A DNA stretch of 64,000 nucleotides from Nocardia abscessus NBRC 100374 (GCF_000308455.1 NZ_BAFP01000037.1:62001-126000); one strand, 5' to 3'. Shown: positions 24,465 through 33,164, numbered from the stretch's first letter. A program made the numbers and translations. The notes: generated by a model not told the origin, from the letters alone.

Positions 24465-24920
24465 ATGCACTCCGCCGAGCGCGCCGAAAGCCGCGCGCGA
24501 TGGCGGGAATTCTGGCGCTCCCAAGGGGTGGTGCTGGTGGTCGTCGCCGCGGGTGGCGCGCTCGGCGCGTTGGCCCGCTACGGTCTTGCCCAAGGGTTGC
24601 CCGGCCGAGCTGGACACATCCCGTGGGCCACCTTCGTCACCAATGTCTCGGGCTGCTTCGCGATCGGCGTACTCATGGTGGCGGTGACCGAGATCTGGAC
24701 GGCGCCTCGGTTGCTACGCCCGTTCCTCGGCGTGGGCGTGCTGGGCGGATTCACCACCTTCTCCACGTATGTCAACGAGATCCGCGAACTCATGCGTCCG
24801 GAGACGATGGTCGCCGCGGCCTGCTACCTGGCGGGCACGCTGATCTGCGCTCTGCTCGCGACGCTCGCGGCGATGTGGCTCACCAGGGCCTGCTACGAGC
24901 GCGCAAGGAGGGCGAAATGA
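24465..24920 (+). CDS. crcB: CrcB/Fluc fluoride channel subunit 1
   Basis: A membrane protein of about 151 residues with four hydrophobic helices. The Fluc signatures are GGALGALARYG in helix 1, TFVTNVSGCFAIG in helix 2 and GGFTTFSTYVNE in helix 3. Fluc proteins export fluoride as dual-topology dimers. In many actinobacteria two unlike genes form a heterodimer, and here the second gene overlaps by 4 bp. Starts at 24423 (GTG) and 24432 (ATG) are also possible; 24465 is chosen for its close GAGGAG site and normal length. I saw no convincing fluoride riboswitch in the 85 bp upstream. Confidence 0.9.
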   Translation: MHSAERAESRARWREFWRSQGVVLVVVAAGGALGALARYGLAQGLPGRAGHIPWATFVTNVSGCFAIGVLMVAVTEIWTAPRLLRPFLGVGVLGGFTTFSTYVNEIRELMRPETMVAAACYLAGTLICALLATLAAMWLTRACYERARRAK

Positions 24921-25285
24921 CCGTGCTTCTGGTTCTTTCGGGCGGCGCGATCGGCGCGCCGCTGCGGTATCTGATCGACCGGGCGGTGCAGAATCGCCGC
25001 GACAGCCTGTTCCCTTGGGGCACGTTCCTGGTCAATTCGATCGGCTGCCTGATCCTCGGCGCGCTGAGCGGAGCGGGGACCGCGCTGGCCGGGCCGCTTT
25101 TCGCGCTGCTCGGCACCGGATTCTGCGGAGCCCTGACCACCTACAGCACCTTCGGTTACGAGACCGTGCGATTGGCCGAGCGGGGCGCCTACTTCTTCGC
25201 GGCGATGAACGTGATCGTCAGTGTCTGTGCGGGACTGGTCGCCACCGTGTCCACCTACGCCGCGGTGCACGCCCTGTTCGGCTGA
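24917..25285 (+). CDS. crcB: CrcB/Fluc fluoride channel subunit 2
   Basis: A 122-residue four-helix protein with GGAIGAPLRYLID, TFLVNSIGCLILG and GALTTYSTFGYET, the helix 1, 2 and 3 signatures of Fluc channels. It is shorter than its partner and lacks the N-terminal extension. The overlap ATGA with the preceding gene implies coupled synthesis, consistent with an obligate antiparallel heterodimer with fixed opposite topologies (established for paired Fluc genes in other bacteria, inferred here). Confidence 0.92.
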   Translation: MTVLLVLSGGAIGAPLRYLIDRAVQNRRDSLFPWGTFLVNSIGCLILGALSGAGTALAGPLFALLGTGFCGALTTYSTFGYETVRLAERGAYFFAAMNVIVSVCAGLVATVSTYAAVHALFG

Positions 25286-25386
25286 CCAGGCCGGTTTCAC
25301 CGAACCGATATGGGACGTGATCCAGTTCACTCGGCCGGCCTACCGCGCGCCGGTCAGGGTCGGCTAAGCTCTGGGCTGACAGATGC

Positions 25387-25404
25387 AAATATGCGCATAC
25401 ATTT
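25387..25404. promoter_or_regulatory. imperfect palindrome upstream of the CDF exporter, possible metal-sensor site
   Basis: AAATATGCGCATACATTT contains the perfect 10-bp core TATGCGCATA (25390-25399) and lies 24 bp before the chosen start. AT-rich sequence of this kind stands out in this GC-rich region and resembles ArsR/SmtB-type operators. No ArsR gene is adjacent. Confidence 0.4.
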
Positions 25405-25427
25405 CGGTGATGGGAAGGGCTGGTTCG

Positions 25428-26435
25428 ATGGGACACGAACATGGTCACGCGCACGGACACGGAGTGTCCGGTGAGGCCGACCGCAGGTGGCTGACCATCG
25501 CGCTGGCCCTCATCGTCGGATTCATGTCGGTCGAGGTCGTGATCGGCGTGCTGGCGAACTCGCTGGCCCTGCTGTCGGACGCGGCGCACATGCTCACCGA
25601 CGCCGCGTCCATTGTGCTCGCGCTCATCGCGATCCGGCTGGCGGCACGACCCGCGAACGGCAAGTACACCTACGGCTACAAGCGCGCCGAGATCCTCTCG
25701 GCGCAGGCCAACGGCGTCACGCTGCTCGTGCTGGCGGGCTGGCTCACCTATGAGGCCGTGCGTCGCCTGCTCGAGCCGCCCGAGGTCACCGGCGGTCTCG
25801 TGCTGGTGACCGCGCTGGCAGGCATCGTGGTCAACATCGCGGCCACCTGGGCCATCAGCAAAGCCAACCGCTCCAGCCTCAACGTGGAGGGCGCCTTCCA
25901 GCACGTGCTCAACGACCTGTACGGGTTCATCGCCACCGCCGTTGCCGGGCTCCTCGTGCTGACCACCGGCTTCGCCAGAGCGGATGCCATCGCCACCCTG
26001 ATCGTGGTCGCGCTGATGGTCAAGGCGGGGCTCGGGCTGGTGCGCGAATCCGGCCGGATCTTCCTGGAGGCGGCGCCCGCCGGGGTCGACCCGGACGCGC
26101 TCGGGCGCAGGCTGGTGGACATCGAGGGCGTCGACGAGGTGCACGACCTGCACGTCTGGCAGATCACCTCGGGCGACATCGCTCTCTCGGCGCACGTGCT
26201 GGTCCGCGCGGGCGCGGACTGCCACGGGCTGCGCCAGCGGATCGAGCACCTGCTCGACCACGACTACGGCATCACCCACACCACGCTGCAGGTCGACCAC
26301 ACCCACGCGGTGGCCGCCGCGCCGGCCGCGGACGCGCAGCGCCTGCTGCCGGTGCTGGAGGACCACTGCGACGACGCGCACGGCCCGGTGCACCGCGACC
26401 GTCCGTCGTCCGCGGCGGGTATCGGCGCGCCCTGA
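25428..26435 (+). CDS. cation diffusion facilitator (CzcD/ZitB-like) heavy-metal exporter
   Basis: A 335-residue CDF transporter. A histidine-rich start (MGHEHGHAHGHG) precedes six membrane helices. Helix 2 carries SDAAHMLTD and helix 5 HVLND, the HxxxD/DxxxD pairs that hold zinc or cadmium during exchange for protons. A cytoplasmic ferredoxin-like domain follows from about 215 (VDEVHDLHVWQITSGD). ATG 25428 is chosen because the His-rich opening is conserved in the family and GGGAAGGG lies upstream; an in-frame ATG at 25383 would add 15 odd residues. Confidence 0.92.
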   Translation: MGHEHGHAHGHGVSGEADRRWLTIALALIVGFMSVEVVIGVLANSLALLSDAAHMLTDAASIVLALIAIRLAARPANGKYTYGYKRAEILSAQANGVTLLVLAGWLTYEAVRRLLEPPEVTGGLVLVTALAGIVVNIAATWAISKANRSSLNVEGAFQHVLNDLYGFIATAVAGLLVLTTGFARADAIATLIVVALMVKAGLGLVRESGRIFLEAAPAGVDPDALGRRLVDIEGVDEVHDLHVWQITSGDIALSAHVLVRAGADCHGLRQRIEHLLDHDYGITHTTLQVDHTHAVAAAPAADAQRLLPVLEDHCDDAHGPVHRDRPSSAAGIGAP

Positions 26436-26436
26436 C

Positions 26437-27246
26437 CTACCGGGCGCCACGCGCGTGCACGATGCCGGGCGGGATGTCGCGCAGCACCGGAAGGCGCTCG
26501 AACAGAGGAAGACTCACCGCGAGAGGACCGCGGGAAGGGCCGAAGGACGACGTCGTCACCTCTGCCACCCGCGGGCTCCATTCGCGCAGCAGCCGCGCCG
26601 CCCGGCTGCGCTCGACTCCCCATGGCATCGGCGGCGCGGTGTAGTGCGGCGTTTTGCGGAAGCCCCGCATGGTCTTGCGAGAGAACCACGGCGGGATGAT
26701 GTCGAACATCAGCTCCACACCGGGCAGCCGGTCGAAGATCGTGCTGCACAGGCGCCGTACTTCGTCGGGCTCGAAGTACATGAACAGGCCCTGCGCCGTG
26801 ACGAAGACTCCGCGTCCTGCGTCGACCTCGTCGAGCCAGGCCGGGGCGAGCGCGCTGATCGGCAGGTGGCGGCAGCGCTCGCTCGGCGGCAGGAACCGCT
26901 CGCGCAGCGCGATGCCCTCGGGCACGTCCACGCAGACCCACCGCACCTTTCCGTCGTCGCACCGCTGGAATTGGGTTTCCAACCCCGACGCGAGTTCGAC
27001 GACGGTGCCGCCGGGATGCGCTGCCAGCCAGGGGCGCAGCGCCTGGTCGAAACGCAGCGACCGCACCGCGTGCGTGCCGTCGGGTGCGCCGAAGGCCCGC
27101 GCGTAGTCGTAGTCGAGCGCGTCGAAGATCCGGACGCAGTCCGGGTCGCGCAGGATGCCGTCCGCCCGTTTCGCTTCCGACGCCCGGTTGTACAGCGTCC
27201 ACAGCATGGTCTCCGGGACTCCTGCCAATTCGACGCTGGCGCCCAT
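26437..27246 (-). CDS. class I SAM-dependent methyltransferase of the LCMT/TcmP family
   Basis: A 269-residue methyltransferase of the leucine carboxyl methyltransferase-like group. It shows MLWTLYNRASEAKRADGILRD, the SAM-binding VVELASGLETQF loop, the acidic VCVDVPEGIALRE strand and the TAQGLFMYF segment, all conserved in TcmP-type enzymes. It is likely to O-methylate a small molecule. A good DtxR/IdeR box sits 54 bp upstream, suggesting repression by iron and a role linked to siderophore or iron-stress metabolism (inference). It ends 1 bp from the convergent CDF gene. Confidence 0.88.
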   Translation of the reverse strand: MGASVELAGVPETMLWTLYNRASEAKRADGILRDPDCVRIFDALDYDYARAFGAPDGTHAVRSLRFDQALRPWLAAHPGGTVVELASGLETQFQRCDDGKVRWVCVDVPEGIALRERFLPPSERCRHLPISALAPAWLDEVDAGRGVFVTAQGLFMYFEPDEVRRLCSTIFDRLPGVELMFDIIPPWFSRKTMRGFRKTPHYTAPPMPWGVERSRAARLLREWSPRVAEVTTSSFGPSRGPLAVSLPLFERLPVLRDIPPGIVHARGAR

Positions 27247-27299
27247 GATTTCGTCCTCTCCGGCCCCCGGCCGTGTCCGCTCGCGATACTCGAACCAAG

Positions 27300-27318
27300 C
27301 GAAGTTAGCCTAACCTAA
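27300..27318 (-). promoter_or_regulatory. IdeR/DtxR iron box upstream of the methyltransferase gene
   Basis: On the minus strand TTAGGTTAGGCTAACTTCG matches 16 of 19 positions of the consensus TTAGGTTAGGCTAACCTAA; the first 15 are identical. It lies 54-72 bp upstream of the methyltransferase ATG, in the 87-bp gap before the amidase stop, so only the methyltransferase can be its target. Confidence 0.75.
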
Positions 27319-27333
27319 TTCGGACCGAAACGG

Positions 27334-28752
27334 TCAGCGATCGAGGCGCGGGAACGGCTGCTCCGACTCGATCAGGTAGGCCAGCTCCAGCAGGGTGCGC
27401 TCGTTGCCGCGCGTGGCGGCGAACTGGACTCCGATCGGGAGCCCGCCCTCGGTCAGTCCGGCCGGAACGGTGATCGCCGGCGTGCCGGTGATGTTGTTGA
27501 TCGGCGTGAAACAGACGTAGGCGCGCAAGCGGTCGATGAGCTCCTCGAAGGGCACCGTCGGGCTGAGATGGCCGAGTTCCGGCGTGGTGTGCCCGAGCGT
27601 CGGCAGCAGCAGCGCGTCGTAGGGTCCGAGCGCCCGCTCGTAAGTGGCCGCCGCCGCCCGCAGCCGGTAGAGCGTGAGCGGCGCGTACAGGGCCCGGCGC
27701 AGGAAGAGCGCGCGGAGGCCGACGGTCAGATCGTCCACTCGGCGCGCGTCGAACCGGCGGTCGAGAAGTCTTCCCGTCGTGCTGATCGCGGCCGCGAGCA
27801 GACCCCAGTAGTGCAGGAAGGCGCTTTCGATCGCCGCGTCGAACGGCAGGGGCACCGGCTCGACCGAATGGCCACTGGATGCCAGTACGTGTGCGATCCG
27901 TTCGACGGCCGCCCGCGTCGGACCGGCGGCGAGCGGCCCCGCGAGGTTGTCGAGCACGAGCGCTATCCGCATCCGCCGGGTCGCCGGTCCCTCGACGCGG
28001 CCGATCGGCTTCAGCGCGGGATTGCGCCAATAGCGTTCGACCGCCTCGGCATAGACCGCTGTGTCGCGCACCGTCCTGGTCAGCACCCCTTCACTGACGA
28101 TGTCGACCGGCAGCGTGCGGGCCAGCCCGGAGACCACGTGCCGTCCCCGCGTCGGCTTCAGGCCGACCAGCCCGGCGCAGGCCGCCGGAATCCGGATCGA
28201 TCCGCCGCCGTCGTTGCCGTGCGCGATCGGGACGACGCCCGCCGCCACCAGCGCGGCCGCCCCGCCCGACGAGCCGCCCACCGAATAGCCCGTGTGCCAC
28301 GGGTTGCGGGTGGGCGCGGAGTGCGGCGGCTCGGTGCTGGCGTTGAAGCCGAACTCGGGCATCGCGCTCTTGCCCAGGACGGTGAGGCCGGTGCTGAGGA
28401 ACTGCCGGGTGTAGCCGCTGTGCGCGCGGGCGGGTGTCGCGCGGAACGCGGCCGTGCCCTGGTTGGTGGGCATGCCCGCCACGTCCGTGTTGTCCTTGAC
28501 GAAACTGGGCACGCCGTAGAACGTGCCGGTCCGCTCGGCGGGCAGCAGTGGATTCGCATAGCTCGGGTAGGCGACGGCCGCCAGCCGCTCTACCTGCTGG
28601 GCGCGCGCTACGGCGGCGGCGGTGAGTTCGTGTGGTGCAACCGCCCCGTCGCGTACCAGCTCGGCGAGGCCGACGGCGTCGTGATCAGCGAGCGCGTCGT
28701 CGGCGAAGGCGTGGACGCGCGGGGGTAGCGGTATTTGAGCGTCGGCGGTCAT
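27334..28752 (-). CDS. amidase signature family enzyme
   Basis: A 472-residue amidase with the full Ser-cisSer-Lys triad. The lysine is in VPSFVKDN, the cis-serine in GYSVGGSSGGAAA and the nucleophile in GNDGGGSIRIPA. It should hydrolyse an amide, possibly of a xenobiotic or acylated amine; specificity is not readable. It begins at ATG 28752, back to back with the FUSC gene 55 bp away, and ends shortly upstream of the iron box of the next gene. Confidence 0.92.
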   Translation of the reverse strand: MTADAQIPLPPRVHAFADDALADHDAVGLAELVRDGAVAPHELTAAAVARAQQVERLAAVAYPSYANPLLPAERTGTFYGVPSFVKDNTDVAGMPTNQGTAAFRATPARAHSGYTRQFLSTGLTVLGKSAMPEFGFNASTEPPHSAPTRNPWHTGYSVGGSSGGAAALVAAGVVPIAHGNDGGGSIRIPAACAGLVGLKPTRGRHVVSGLARTLPVDIVSEGVLTRTVRDTAVYAEAVERYWRNPALKPIGRVEGPATRRMRIALVLDNLAGPLAAGPTRAAVERIAHVLASSGHSVEPVPLPFDAAIESAFLHYWGLLAAAISTTGRLLDRRFDARRVDDLTVGLRALFLRRALYAPLTLYRLRAAAATYERALGPYDALLLPTLGHTTPELGHLSPTVPFEELIDRLRAYVCFTPINNITGTPAITVPAGLTEGGLPIGVQFAATRGNERTLLELAYLIESEQPFPRLDR

Positions 28753-28807
28753 CTCCCGAATCTAATGTGTGCACCAGGTAGTCCGTCCAGATCAGAAAGG
28801 GCAGCAG

Positions 28808-30946
28808 GTGGCCGCGACATACCCGGATCCGGTGCCACCGAAGGGTCGGGTGGGTTCGCTGTTGTTCGCCCTGCCACCCGCGGGGCGGCGGTGGAGTGTG
28901 GCGCTGCGGGCTGCCGTGGCGTTCGCCGCACCCGCCGCGATCCTCACCGCTCTCGGCCGTCCGGACACGGCGGTGTTCGTCATGTTCGGGGCGTTCGCCG
29001 TGCTCTACGGCGAGGGACGACCGTTCCGGGTGCGCGGCTGGGTCGTCCTCGCGGCCGGTCTGGCCCTGCTGGCCGCCTGCGCGGTCGGCGCGGCGGTCGG
29101 CGCCGTGCTGGACACCGGACTCGGTGCGTCCCTGCTCTTGGTGATCGTGGTGTCCGCGATCGCGGTGGTGGCCGTCTTCGTCATCGACGCGCTGCGGCTC
29201 GGGCCGCCGGGTGCGCTGTTCTTCGCGTTGGTCTGCACGGGCGCGATGAAAGCCGTCGAGTCCGGGACCGGGGTGGCGACGCTGTTGGTCAGTACGGCCT
29301 GCGGTGTCGTCGCGTCGATCGTCGTTTCGATGGCCGGGGTGCTGCGTGACCGCCGTAAACCCGAACGCACGGCGGTCGACGCAGCGGTGCGCGCGGTGGA
29401 CGCCTACGTGGCGGCACGGGAAGCGGGGACGCCCGCCATCGAGCTGCGCCACCGGGCAGGTGCCGCGATGGCGGACGCGTGGGCCGCGGTCTACGACGCC
29501 GGTCCGCCCTCGGACCCCGGGGAGGCCGCGCTGCTGGCCACCCTGCAGGACGCACGGCGCAGGCTCGCCGGGCACGCTCCCGCCGACGACGACACCGAAG
29601 ACCTGCTGGTCGATCCCTTGGTCTCGTTCGCCCGCCCCGGTGTCGGCTTCCGGCTGGGGCGTTCGCTGTCGTTGTCCTCGCATGCGGCGATCAGCTCGAT
29701 GCGCGTGGCCGCGGGCTGCCTGGGTGCGGGTGCGCTGAGCGCGCTGCTCGGTCTGGAGCGGCCGCACTGGGCGGTGCTCAGTGCCCTGATCGTGTTGCAG
29801 ACCGGGCCGGACCGGGTGCGCGGGCAGGTGCGTGCCATCCACCGGTTCGTCGGCACTATCGCGGGCCTCGGACTGTTCGCGCTCATCTACCAGCTCGGAC
29901 CGACCGGGTACGCGCTGATCGTTCTGATCGCCGCGCTGCAGTTCTGCATCGAGCTTTTCGTGCCGCGCAACTACGCACTGGCCGTCGTCTTCATCACGCC
30001 GGTCGCGCTGATCGCGGGCGGGGTCGCCACCACAGGCGGACCGATCGGACCGGTGATCCGGGACCGGCTGCTCGAGACCGTGCTCGGTGTCGCCGTCGCC
30101 GTGCTCGCGCTGCACGGCGTGGCGCCGCGTGGGCACCGGCGTACCTTCCACTGGATGGAGCACCGGGTGCGTGCCGCCGCCCGTGACCTGCTCGACCGGC
30201 TGCGTCGCAAGCCGATGGACGCCAGAGCGTGGATGCTGGTCCAGCACCTGCAATTCGAGCTGGTCGGCGTGGTCCGCAGCGGCATCGACTCGGCGGCCGA
30301 CGACCCCGAGTGGACCCGCGAGTACTGGCCGGAGCACACGGCCGTCGCACACTACGGCCACGATTTGCTCGCCGCCTGCTGGGTGCTGTTACCCGGCCAG
30401 TGGCTGGCGGACGTGGACGGCTGGTCGGCCAGGCTCGCCGCGGCTCGGTCCGGCCCGGACGCGACGGCCGGACCGCCTGCTAGCGTTCGGCGCATGCACG
30501 ACAGCGTGACGGTACGGATGGCTGCACCCGCCGACAAGATCTGGGCACTGGTCAGCGACATCGAGAACACCGGGCGGTTCAGCCCGGAAACCTTCGCGGC
30601 GGAGTGGCTGGGTGGCGCGACCGGTCCCGCGGTGGGCGTGAAATTCCGTGGTCACGTCAACCGCAACGGGTGGGGGCTCAAGTACGCGACGGTGTGCCGA
30701 ATCGTCGCCTGCGAGGCCGGTCGCGAGTTCGCGTTCACCGTGCTCGGCCCGCGCGGCATCCCGATCAACACGTGGCGCTATGTTTTCGAGCCGGTCGACG
30801 GTGGCACCGACGTCACCGAGTCGTTCCAGCTGCACGACAACCCCGTGCTGCGGCTGTACTGGTTGCTCGCCGGATGGACGCGGAACAAGACCAATGTCGA
30901 GGGGATGCGCGAGACGCTGAACCGGATCAAGGCCGTCGTCGAATGA
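28808..30946 (+). CDS. FUSC-family membrane protein fused in frame to a SRPBCC domain
   Basis: A 712-residue frame. The first ~560 residues form an aromatic-acid-exporter-like FUSC protein: two blocks of about five membrane helices (about 30-165 and 300-425), each followed by a cytoplasmic helical part. From an internal methionine (codon at 30494) the last 150 residues are a complete SRPBCC/polyketide-cyclase-like domain (MHDSVTVRMAAPADKIWALVSDIENTGRFS). The linker is short and Pro/Ala-rich, and there is no stop codon between. Either it is a real fusion or the second domain is a separate gene after loss of a stop. GTG 28808 is preferred (AGAAAGG upstream); GTG 28769 is also open. Confidence 0.8.
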   Translation: MAATYPDPVPPKGRVGSLLFALPPAGRRWSVALRAAVAFAAPAAILTALGRPDTAVFVMFGAFAVLYGEGRPFRVRGWVVLAAGLALLAACAVGAAVGAVLDTGLGASLLLVIVVSAIAVVAVFVIDALRLGPPGALFFALVCTGAMKAVESGTGVATLLVSTACGVVASIVVSMAGVLRDRRKPERTAVDAAVRAVDAYVAAREAGTPAIELRHRAGAAMADAWAAVYDAGPPSDPGEAALLATLQDARRRLAGHAPADDDTEDLLVDPLVSFARPGVGFRLGRSLSLSSHAAISSMRVAAGCLGAGALSALLGLERPHWAVLSALIVLQTGPDRVRGQVRAIHRFVGTIAGLGLFALIYQLGPTGYALIVLIAALQFCIELFVPRNYALAVVFITPVALIAGGVATTGGPIGPVIRDRLLETVLGVAVAVLALHGVAPRGHRRTFHWMEHRVRAAARDLLDRLRRKPMDARAWMLVQHLQFELVGVVRSGIDSAADDPEWTREYWPEHTAVAHYGHDLLAACWVLLPGQWLADVDGWSARLAAARSGPDATAGPPASVRRMHDSVTVRMAAPADKIWALVSDIENTGRFSPETFAAEWLGGATGPAVGVKFRGHVNRNGWGLKYATVCRIVACEAGREFAFTVLGPRGIPINTWRYVFEPVDGGTDVTESFQLHDNPVLRLYWLLAGWTRNKTNVEGMRETLNRIKAVVE

Positions 30947-30983
30947 TCCCGGTGCACAGCCGCCGGACCGGGGCTCGGCGACC

Positions 30984-31231
30984 ATGACCGCTCCCGTGCT
31001 CCTCGTGCTCGGCGCCGGACTGTCGGTCGCCCGCCTGTTCGCCGCGGACGGCTTCGCCACGGTGCTGGCCTGACGGCTCGCCGCGGAGGCCGAACCGTCT
31101 TAGCGTCTTCCGTCAGGCCGATCCGCGACAGCTTTGCGGCGGACAAGCCGTGGCAGCAGGCGGCCTCGCTGCACGCTGCTGCCACCCGCCCCGCCGAGGG
31201 ATGGACGCCGCACGTCGCCTACGCCGGCTGA
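30984..31231 (+). pseudogene. remnant of a short-chain dehydrogenase/reductase gene
   Basis: A 29-codon frame reads MTAPVLLVLGAGLSVARLFA and then ADGFATVLA before a stop at 31071. This looks like the NAD-binding start of an SDR (VLGAG, then a helix with ARxFAADGF and VLA), with a few residues of the glycine-rich loop missing. Further on, a fragment ending DKPWQQAASLHAAATRPAEGW closes at 31231. The middle 600 or more bases of a normal gene are absent. I read it as a decayed SDR gene; the family call rests on the first segment only. Confidence 0.5.
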
Positions 31232-31240
31232 CCTGCCGGG

Positions 31241-32492
31241 CTACCGTGGCCGGATCGCCGCGAATTCGATGGGCAGGTGGGCGGGCCCGCGCAGATTGAC
31301 GTGTTCCCGATACGGCGGCGGATCCATGGTCAGGGCCGGGGAATCGACCCGTTGCGCGAACCGGGTCAATGCCACTCGCGCCTCCAAACGGGCCAGGGGA
31401 GCGCCGACGCAGAAGTGCGCCCCGAGGCCGAAGGCCAGGTGGCGATTCTCGCGCGCGGGGTCGAATCGGTCGGCATCGGCGAACACCGCGGGGTCGCGGT
31501 GCGCGGCGGCGATCAGCAGCACCACCAGATCGCCGCGTCGGATGTCCGCGCCGCCGATGGTCAGATCGTCGGCGGCGATGCGCGGGATCAGCTGCACCGG
31601 CGGGTCGAAGCGCAGTGTCTCCTCGACGACGCCCGCCGCCCGGTCCGGATCCGCGCGCAGCGCGGCGAGTTCCTCCGGCCTGCGCAGCAGGGCGAGGGTC
31701 GCGTTGGCGATCAGGTTGACCGTGGTCTCGTGTCCGGCGACCAGCAGCAGGGCGCAGGTCGAGATCAGTTCGGCATGCGTCAGCGCGTCGCCGGCGTCTT
31801 CGGCCGCGATGAGTTCGGACAGCAGATCCTCGCCCGGTGTGTGGCGTCGGCGATCGGTGAGATCTTCGAAGTAGGCGTGCAGTTCGGTGCCGGCCCGCTG
31901 GATCTGCGCCGGGTCGGCGCGGAATTGCGATGCCGCGCGGGAAGTCGGGTCGAGTGTGCGCGACAGCAGCGCGGACCAGGCGCTCAGCCGTGCTTCGTCC
32001 GCGAGCGGGACGCCGAGCAGTTCGCAGATGACGGTCACCGGCAGCGGATAGGCGAAGTGGTCGACGGCGTCGAAGCTCCCCTCGCGGGCACGCTGGTCGA
32101 GCAGGTCGTCCACGATCTCGGTGACTCGCGGCTCCAGTCGCCGCACGACGCGCGGGGTGAACGCCTTGGCCACCAGGCGGCGCAGGCGGGTGTGATCGGG
32201 CGGATCGAGGAACAGGAACGAGGGCTTCGCCCGAGCCGCGCCGTCTTCGCGCGTCGCGTCGTAGATCGGCATCGAGCCGAGCTGCAACCGGGCCAGTGAC
32301 CGGTCGACGCTCGCGCGCGGATCACGCAGCATGGCGGCGCAGTCGGCGTAGCGAGTCAGGACGACCACCGGGGCGGTGCCGATCCGAAACGAACCGGCGT
32401 CGCGCAGTCGCGCGAAGGGGATAGGGATCCGGCCTTACGGCGGGGTCGAGCAGGCGCACATAGTCGTCGGTCGGGTGGTTCGTGGTCGTCAT
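31241..32492 (-). pseudogene. cytochrome P450 gene with a frameshift near its start
   Basis: The downstream frame (to 31241) holds a nearly complete P450: I-helix LLVAGHETT, ExxR in EETLRFDPP, heme loop FGLGAHFCVG. Its own first ATG (32368) would remove the N-terminal 40 residues. Those residues are present in another frame from ATG 32492 (MTTTNHPTDDYVRLLDPAVR, then PDPYP). The frames switch at a run of four C (GGGG on the plus strand, 32415-32418): dropping one C yields PDPYP joined to FARLRDAGSFRIGTAPVVVL. It is either a real inactivating shift or a sequencing error at the homopolymer. Divergent from an HxlR regulator. Confidence 0.8.
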
Positions 32493-32534
32493 CGACACTC
32501 CCAGTCGTCCGGCCCGGATGGGGCATCGGTTGTT

Positions 32535-32553
32535 TGGTATTATTCCGATACCA
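32535..32553. promoter_or_regulatory. palindromic operator candidate between P450 and HxlR genes
   Basis: TGGTAT-N7-ATACCA, perfect 6-bp arms, lies midway in the 104-bp divergent gap, with a weaker GGTA/TACC pair just downstream (32556-32572). HxlR-type regulators usually bind such sites in their own divergent promoters. Confidence 0.6.
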
Positions 32554-32596
32554 TTGGTAGGAAAGCAATACCGGTCGGAGATGCGAAGATGTCGCC

Positions 32597-33067
32597 ATGA
32601 CATTGCGGCGCCCGGTCGACGATTCGGTCACCCGCGTCGTCGAACTGCTCGGCGACCGATGGACCATCCTGCTCATCGCCGAGGCGTTCTTCGGGGTGCA
32701 CCGGTTCAGCGATTTCGCCCGCAACATCGGCATCACCAATCGCAACCTGCTCACCAGCCGCCTCCGCATGCTGATCGACGCGGGGATCTTCACCCGCACC
32801 GACCACGGCGGCGGGCGCGTGGACTATCACCTGACCGCCGCGGGCCGCGAGCTCTATCCGATCGTCACGGCGATGATGGTCTGGGGAGACAACCATCTCG
32901 TCGGGCCGGAGGGCAGGCCGATCGTCCTGGAACATCGCAGCTGCGGGCACGAGACCTCGCCGATGCTGGTCTGCGACCACTGCCGCGAACCGATCGACCC
33001 GCGCGACGTCGAACCCAAGGCGGGCCCCGGATTCCACCAACCGCCGGGCGCCGAACAGGCCGAGTGA
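32597..33067 (+). CDS. HxlR-family winged-helix transcriptional regulator
   Basis: A 156-residue regulator with an HxlR winged helix (about 10-100: VELLGDRWTILLIAEAFFG, FSDFARNIGITNRNLLTSRLRML). The C-terminal extension holds a CDHC pair and an earlier CG pair, which could bind metal or form a redox switch. It is divergent from the P450 gene over about 100 bp containing a TGGTAT/ATACCA palindrome and probably controls it. HxlR proteins often sense aldehydes, quinones or disulfide stress. Confidence 0.9.
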   Translation: MTLRRPVDDSVTRVVELLGDRWTILLIAEAFFGVHRFSDFARNIGITNRNLLTSRLRMLIDAGIFTRTDHGGGRVDYHLTAAGRELYPIVTAMMVWGDNHLVGPEGRPIVLEHRSCGHETSPMLVCDHCREPIDPRDVEPKAGPGFHQPPGAEQAE

Positions 33068-33074
33068 CCCGGGC

Positions 33075-33164
33075 TCAATCCAGCGCGTTGAGCAAAGCCT
33101 CGGCCAGATACAGCGGTAGCAGTAGGTAGTACAGCAGCATCGCCATCGAGCCGGCTCCGATCAT
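33075..33164 (-). CDS. possible small membrane peptide (29 aa)
   Basis: The frame starting ATG 33164 reads MIGAGSMAMLLYYLLLPLYL and ends AEALLNALD. It is one hydrophobic helix with a small acidic tail. It ends 7 bp from the convergent HxlR gene. No strong ribosome site is visible, and longer in-frame starts up to 33269 exist. It could be a small membrane protein or chance. Confidence 0.3.
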   Translation of the reverse strand: MIGAGSMAMLLYYLLLPLYLAEALLNALD

